From NCBI GenBank assembly GCA_001600175.1, contig BCJC01000005.1:724471-788470 (forward strand): a stretch of 64,000 bases of DNA, in the 5' to 3' direction. A program made the position numbers and the translations under genes. The stretch comes from Erythrobasidium yunnanense. Its lineage: Eukaryota; Basidiomycota; Cystobasidiomycetes; Erythrobasidiales; Erythrobasidiaceae. This document shows positions 58,770 to 64,000 of the stretch, piece by piece (the stretch's first letter is position 1; each line of letters opens with the position of its first letter). Under the pieces are notes generated by a model. The model had not been told where the DNA came from and searched no databases. It was given only the letters and a program-made list of their open reading frames with translations.

Positions 58770-59748
58770 ATGCTGAGCCAACCGATGCTTCTCAAGTCGG
58801 AGCTCTAACAGTATCCTCTTTCCCACTGTGTCGTGCATGGTAACAACCTTTGGGAAGGTACGAGAAGCTACAACTCCATTTCTATATGCCCTTGCCTGAC
58901 TAGTGTGAACATTCTTGGTGGCACAGATTCTGAGCCAGCTTTCTTAAGGCAGAACTTAGACTCTATGCTGTCAGCGCTAGTCGACGGAGTCATATCGGCT
59001 CTCAAATTGCAAATCATGATTATTCAAATCAGAGCAGTAAACCACATGGCAGGCTGGCAATGCCCGTCATCCGTACAGATCTATCAAGCAGTGTCTGGCA
59101 TGGTCCTGTTCCAGCTACTGCCCATGACACGCAGTGAAGAAGATCGGGAGAGCCTGTCCGCCTTTTCCAAGGTCTGCTTTCAAGCCGCCATCCTGGGAGT
59201 CAGGTTGCGAGAATTAGACCAGGAGTCTTTACAGAATCTTAATCCCGAGACTATGGCGAAGGAACAGCTCGCAAGAGAATTTACCAATCCAAAGGGCAAA
59301 ACCGTCATCAATGCTATCAAGCAAATTACATGTCCGGAGATTTTGACTAGGGCCGATCTGGAGAATCTTGTAAGGAGCATACATCCAGCCTTTCGCCTGA
59401 CATTGCTGAGCGTCCTCGTGCCAAGCCCAAGGAAGTGCTGGATTCGGTCAGAGGAATGGGTAATATTCCTATACCCTGTAGCGGGTGCCGGAGCATCAGC
59501 AAACCTGAGTTGCAAAGGTGTGCTAGGTAGGCTGTATCCGCAAGTATCTTCGGATGTTTATGCTCAAATCCACTTTAAACAGATGTCGTGTTAGGAATTA
59601 CTGCAGTCCGCAGTGTCAGAAAGATCACTGGGTAGAGACGCACAGGGAAGAGTGTCCTCGCTTTCAAAAGATCACGAGCTGGAGAATGTCGCCCGCTGTA
59701 ATCGCCAAACTCGATGCGATTGCAGCCGCCAATGCGGCTAAGCCGTAG
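58770..59748 (+). pseudogene. MYND array gene 10 (subtype III) with in-frame stop
   Basis: Exons 58770-58857, 58927-59369, 59426-59526 and 59583-59748 keep frame throughout. Codon 13 is TAA (58806-58808): M-L-S-Q-P-M-L-L-K-S-E-L-stop-Q-Y-P. The relatives have CAA, CAG or AAG there. Downstream is complete: M-A-G-W-Q-C-P-S-S-V-Q-I-Y-Q-A-V, C-S-G-C, R-C-A-R-C, Y-C-S-P-Q-C-Q-K-D-H-W, H-R-E-E-C, and an Ala-rich end. Exons 1, 3 and 4 have the lengths of gene 7 (88, 101, 166). Initiation at the in-frame Met near 58972 could still give a protein without the N-terminal motif. Confidence 0.75.
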
Positions 59749-59994
59749 TACCAAGACTGGCAAGGGAGATCGCGTGAACATCTATACGCTAAACAGCTCG
59801 GAACACTTTTCCAGTGCGTACGACAGAGTCTCGTTGTTCTCTAAGAAGCACCGCCTACGAAAATTCACAAAATTCGTCAAGTGCAGTCACATCATCTTTT
59901 GTGGTCTCACGCACACAAACATATACGCAGATATTCGGGCGATCTCGCCATCGTCTGCCTCACAATCAAAGCTTCGCAATCCACCACTCCAACT

Positions 59995-60468
59995 ATGTCA
60001 GGCCGTCGGGAGGACGTACGCATGATCCCGCTCGGGTTACAGGGAAGACCAGCCCCGCTTGTATGTGAATACTTCGAGATTATCAGGCTTGAGGAAGAGA
60101 AAGGAGCCTTCGTCATAGTGTGGACAGCGGACACATTCGTGGAGCGTAAGCTCCGAATATCCATTCGCGATCCTCTCTTCACTAGGCGCACACGTGGAGG
60201 GTATGGAACTACTCTGCCTGAGGCCGAGCAGGAGCTTAAGCAAAACTGGCTAGTCGAGAGTCACGGCTATTGGCTGTCAGCCAAAGGGCTAGCAAGTGGA
60301 AGGGTTTGGCAATCTCATATGGGAGACGACAGTCTTATTGAGCGTCCCCATGGTCTGGTAGGCGCAGAGATAGTCGCGGGCGCTCGCTATGGCAAGTACA
60401 CTGGTCAGAGGCTCACTCCTCAACGAAGGCGACGTAGACGACGTCAGTTCAACTCTGGCATGTCGTGA
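59995..60468 (+). CDS. small unknown protein, first of a related pair
   Basis: A single exon of 157 residues from the ATG at 59995. The core is Y-F-E-I-I-R-L-E-E-E-K-G, then F-V-E-R-K-L-R-I and a Trp-containing middle (Q-N-W-L-V-E-S-H-G-Y-W), then S-L-I-E-R-P-H-G-L-V-G-A-E-I-V-A-G-A-R-Y-G-K-Y-T. The tail is a run of Arg. The same blocks recur in the frame at 60898-61305, which argues for real coding. I recognise no known family. No signal peptide or membrane segment. Confidence 0.6.
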   Translation: MSGRREDVRMIPLGLQGRPAPLVCEYFEIIRLEEEKGAFVIVWTADTFVERKLRISIRDPLFTRRTRGGYGTTLPEAEQELKQNWLVESHGYWLSAKGLASGRVWQSHMGDDSLIERPHGLVGAEIVAGARYGKYTGQRLTPQRRRRRRRQFNSGMS

Positions 60469-60897
60469 TGGGTCACTATCGTGCCGCAGTCAGTGTGCGA
60501 GTCTCGAACCAAAGTTATCGATTTCAGCCGAGCATCTCATAGCGTTTTTGTTGATCGTGAAATATAGCCGTAGCCTTCATCAGCTTGATCTGACAGCCTG
60601 GCGAAGATGATCAGTCATTTAGGACATATGGGATGCATCTCGTCTGAGTTTCGTGTACACTGTCAGACAGATGATCCACAAACTTCTCCCGTACGTATGA
60701 CGTTGAAATGGTCTTCCTTTGATAGTGCACCGCCTGCAAAAAGTTGCAAGAATCGTCAATGTGGATTCACACCCCTCTCTCTTACCTGCTTTCTCTCTCG
60801 CGCGTGTCAACATACGCATAATAATTCGGTTAATCTCTTCATCCGAAAACGACGGACAGCTTCATAACAGGCCTTGCAAACATCACAGACTTCTTGA
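60469..60897. other. intergenic between the small related pair
   Basis: 429 bp. A strong donor-like GTACGT at about 60690 after a short frame from an ATG could belong to an upstream exon of the second copy, but no join gives a clean frame. Confidence 0.4.
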
Positions 60898-61305
60898 AAC
60901 GCATCCATAATCCAGACGAGGCTGGCTACGGAGCCATCGATCCACCCTCGGGCAATCGTAGAACACTTCGAGATCCTCAGACTTGAGGAGAAGGATGGGG
61001 TGCTTTCGATAGTATACAGATCAGTCACGTTCAGGGAGCGAAGACTCAGATATCCTGGTCGCTCTCTTCTCGCCCTTCTTCCTCCGGGGCAGCGTAGTAT
61101 GGCTGAAGCCGCCGCTGAGTTTAAGCGAAGATGGCCAGTTGAGGACATAGGCCATTGGTACCACGATAAGAAGGGGGGAGGTGGACGAGTATGGGGCGGT
61201 AGTGACAGCCCAGTTCTCATCGAGCGTCCTGAGGGTTTGATTGGGGCAGAAGTAGTTAAGGGCGCTCGATTTGGCCGATACACTGATCGCAGACGTAACA
61301 GGTGA
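60898..61305 (+). pseudogene. second copy of the small unknown gene, no start seen
   Basis: The open frame runs from just after a TGA (60895-60897) to a TGA at 61303-61305. It matches the upstream gene: H-F-E-I-L-R-L-E-E-K-D-G, F-R-E-R-R-L-R-Y, E-F-K-R-R-W-P-V-E-D-I-G-H-W-Y, V-L-I-E-R-P-E-G-L-I-G-A-E-V-V-K-G-A-R-F-G-R-Y-T. No in-frame ATG precedes the conserved block. Either an upstream exon supplies the start or the copy is 5'-truncated. Confidence 0.5.
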
Positions 61306-61558
61306 AGCGAATACCTTCATTGTAGCCTCACCTGACGGTGCCTCATTATCTTTCTCGAGGTCAGAGCGCGCGCGCAGGCAACGTAGTTTCGTATCAACCG
61401 AGTCTGTACGAATCGAGGATTTCGTCATATGCTCTCTAATTTGCATCTCGTTACTGTGTCAGCTACCAGTTGCGTTAAGGGAGATCCAGGCGTCTTCGAA
61501 AGCATATAGGGCATCATCGGTTCTTGCTTCTTGCCATCATCGTATCTCAGCAGTGACC

Positions 61559-63968
61559 ATGTCTGATCCGAATGGAGTGCCGTTTACAGTAGCGCCAGTA
61601 CGCGCAGAGGATCCAAAGGACAAGAAGAAGCAGGAGAATAGCGACGACAAGGACGGCGATGGATCAAAGGACAAGGCAAACGGCGTCGAAACAGCAGCGA
61701 CGATGACAAAACAGAACGGCGTAGATGGTAAGGAAGAGGAAGAGCTGGTGAGCAATACTACATATACACTGCTCAGATCAAACGCTGATTTCAAACGGTC
61801 ATTCTACGCCAATTGCGCGTCGTTCACTCGCTGCAGTCTGATGAAGATATTCAGCTCAAAGGAGAGCTCGAAATGCTCGTAGAACGTTTAAAGGTAGGTC
61901 TATCTATCAGCTATCCCAGCCTGGCCAGCCCTGAGCATCCTGGACTGACGCATCATCGCCTGCAGGAACCAGACACGACGCTGTACCAGCCAGCATTGGA
62001 GTCTTTACGGACGCTTATACGCTCAGCAACAGCAAGCATGACATCTGTGCCCAAACCGCTAAAGTTCCTAAGGCCTCACTACCCGGACCTGCAAGAACTG
62101 TACGAGAAATGGCCATCGACGTCGACAGCTGGAGGAGCCAGCAAAAGCCTCTTTGCAGATATCCTATCTGTGTTGGCGATGACATACTCGGATACGGGAA
62201 ACCGAGAGACGCTCAGCTATAGACTCAAAGGCGGAAGTGACGAGGATCCCGGTACCTGGGGTTACGAGTATGTGAGGTGAGTAGCTTGTTCTCTCATATA
62301 CTACATCATACATCTGTTCTAATACCATAATGGCGTTGCTGCAGACACCTCGCCGCCGAAATCGAAGAAGAGTACGCCGCACGGTCCGAAGAAACAGCTT
62401 CATCGCCCAAATTCACTGCATCCCAACTCCACGCCCTCGCACTCCGACTCGTTCCTTTCCTACTCTCCCACAACGGAGAAGCCGATGCCGTCGACCTTCT
62501 CTTAGAGCTCGAATCCATCGACTCCATCATTCCCTTTGTCGACGAAAACACATACGCAAGAGTGTGTCTGTACATGACTTCGTGTGTAAACTTGCTGGTC
62601 CCGCCTGATGATAGGGAGTTCTTGAAGACCGCGAGGAACATCTATAGGAAATTCGAGAGATACTCGCAGGCTATCGTGTGCTCGCTGAGGCTAGGCGACC
62701 CAGAGTTGATCAAGGAGGATTTCTCTAGTCCCAAGAATGCGTGGGTCTTGTTCTCTGGCTGTATTTCGAACCCTTTACTGATCAATGCGCCTTTCGGTAC
62801 AGCTCATTCAAGCGCCAATTAGCCTACATCCTCGCTCGCCAGCAGTTCCACGGTGCCGACGAAGAAGTGGACGACGAAGCGCTCCTCGAGATTCTCAACA
62901 ACACCAAACTTTCTGAATACTTTTCTTCCTTCGGCAAAGAGCTTTCGCTCATCGAGCCCCGTTCGTTAGAAGACATCTATAAATCCCATCTCGAGAACTC
63001 GCGCGTAGGCAGTTCTTCTACGAATGTAGATTCGGCGAAACAGAACCTGGCTGGAACATTCGTCAATGGATATGTGAACGTAGGGTTCGGAAACGATAAA
63101 CTGATGGCGAAAGCCGAGGAAGGCCAGAGTTGGATATACAAGAATAAAGATAGTGGAATGCTAAGTGCAGCGGCGTCGTTGGGCTTATCGTTCCTCTGGG
63201 ATCCGGAGAATGGCCTGGATGCTATAGACAAGTATACGTATGTGCCGGAAGAGTACATCAAGGTGAGCAGCTTCTCCCTTTCTCAATATATCGCGCTAAT
63301 GACTGTGCAATATGCAGGCCGGTGCGATGCTTGCAAACGGTATTGTCCACTCTGGCGTAAAGACAGAAGCCGACGCTGCGTTCGCGCTTCTCGAAGAGCA
63401 CGTCGACAGCAATTCCGTCCCCATCCGTACTTCCGCAATCATGGGTATCGGCATAGCCTACGCCGGCGCCGGCCGCTTGGACATTCTCGAAAAGCTCCTT
63501 CCCGTGATCAGCGATACGGCTATCTCAATGGAGATTTCCTCTCTGGCTGCACTAGCAGTCGGGTTCATTTTCGTAGGCACGGGTAATGGAGATGCTACAG
63601 GAACGATTCTACAAGCCATGATGGAGCGCGAAGCGAAAGAACTCGATGAGAAATGGTCTCGCTTCATGGGCTTGGGGCTTGCGCTTCTCTATCTAGGCCA
63701 ACAAGACAATTCAGACGCGACTATCGAGACACTCAAAGCTATCGAACACCCTATCTCGAAATCGGTGCAGATCCTCGTGGATGTATGCTCATTTGCGGGC
63801 ACGGGTAACGTCCTCAAGATCCAGACGCTTCTGCACCATTGTAATGACCACCTGGATCCGGAGAAGGACAATGATCTGCATCAGACGATAGCGACTATCG
63901 GAATCGCGCTCATTGCGATGGGAGAAGATGTTGGAGCCGATATGAGCTTGAGGCAGTTTGACCATTTG
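61559..63968 (+). CDS. RPN1: 26S proteasome regulatory subunit Rpn1, 3' part missing
   Basis: Exons 61559-61747, 61837-61893, 61966-62276, 62345-62740, 62803-63262 and 63318-63968 give 688 residues; the next intron (GTGAGT) runs off the window. Rpn1 is the large scaffold of the proteasome base that docks ubiquitin shuttles. The N-terminus is charged and disordered (M-S-D-P-N-G-V-P-F). Then come [23 protein letters not shown] and L-A-Y-I-L-A-R-Q-Q. The PC repeats are recognisable: [24 protein letters not shown], and [10 protein letters not shown]. Length so far is consistent with a full protein of about 900-1000 residues. It bounds the array side of the window with a housekeeping gene. Confidence 0.95.
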
Positions 63969-64000
63969 GTGAGTCGTGTCCTGTTTTCATGAACGCTACT

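Larger units (their letters stand above)
46508..59748 (+). other. tandem array of ten MYND zinc-finger genes
   Basis: Ten genes, all on the + strand, 190-570 bp apart. All have four exons with intron phases 1, 0 and 2; exon 1 is mostly 76 or 88 nt and exon 3 is 95-113 nt. Each encodes an N-terminal motif M-x-x-Q-P-M-L-L-x-x-E-L-x-Q-x-P-x-S-x-C, a central domain with G-W-x-x-P then Y-Q-x-x-x-x-E-V and S-M-x-D-Y, a K-I-x-N-P-x-I helix, and a C-terminal MYND finger. Subtype I is genes 1-2; subtype II is 3, 4, 6 and 9 (C-terminus T-L-K-x-L-G-x-A); subtype III is 5, 7, 8 and 10 (C-terminus A-L-A-x-x-L-D-A-I). MYND fingers usually bind proline-rich peptides, so these are probably protein-interaction factors. 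Confidence 0.9.

Noticed and set aside
1-64000. tRNA, rRNA, CRISPR, transposon or virus-like elements
   Set aside because: Looked for characteristic motifs (reverse transcriptase, integrase, transposase, terminal repeats, tRNA arms) and found none by eye; a tRNA scan would be needed to exclude small RNA genes.

Overview
This is nuclear DNA of a compact-genome fungus, most likely a basidiomycete. Genes sit a few hundred bases apart. Nearly every gene is interrupted by introns of about 45-95 nt with GT..AG ends, and the gene set is fungal: methylenetetrahydrofolate reductase, HMG-CoA reductase, cytochrome c1, a mitochondrial release factor, Tsr4/PDCD2, PHF5/Rds3, Rpn1, a DUF4048-type protein and a CPL1-like secreted protein. 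The basidiomycete assignment rests on the CPL1-like domain and on a family at 8.6-10.1 kb that I associate with basidiomycetes; species and subphylum cannot be fixed from the sequence. I saw no rRNA, tRNA, CRISPR array, transposon or virus-like element.

Left part (0-46 kb), an ordinary gene-dense region. In order: RCC1-repeat protein (-, cut by the edge), mitochondrial release factor 1 (+), MTHFR (+), F-box-like protein (+), mitoribosomal protein mL58 (+), a small GPI-type secreted protein (+), a conserved unknown (+), Tsr4/PDCD2 (-), bZIP factor (-), VWA protein (+), BRAP2/Etp1-type RING protein (-), Rds3/PHF5A (-), M48 (Oma1-like) metallopeptidase (+), cytochrome c1 (+), coiled-coil protein (-), CPL1-like cysteine-rich secreted protein (+), HMG-CoA reductase (-), two tandem multi-pass membrane paralogues (-), RRM protein (+) and DUF4048 protein (+). 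Exon structures were worked out by hand from splice signals, reading frame and family conservation.

Middle-right (46.5-59.75 kb), the striking region. It is a head-to-tail array of ten genes, all on the + strand, each encoding about 240-280 residues. The layout is always the same: a short N-terminal motif (M-F-x-Q-P-M-L-L-x-x-E-L-x-Q-x-P-x-S-x-C), an unrecognised central domain of about 150 residues, and a C-terminal MYND-type zinc finger. All ten share a four-exon structure with intron phases 1, 0 and 2, and the last intron splits the zinc finger at the same codon. They fall into three subtypes. Subtypes II and III alternate along the array, as if a two-gene unit had been duplicated repeatedly. 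Two adjacent members (9 and 10) each carry a single in-frame TAA, and member 4 has a frameshifted tail, so the array looks like a young family under birth and death.

Right end (59.75-64 kb): a pair of related small unknown genes, the second apparently lacking a start, then the 26S proteasome subunit gene RPN1 (+), which runs off the edge. The array and the small pair therefore lie as a lineage-specific block between conserved housekeeping genes.
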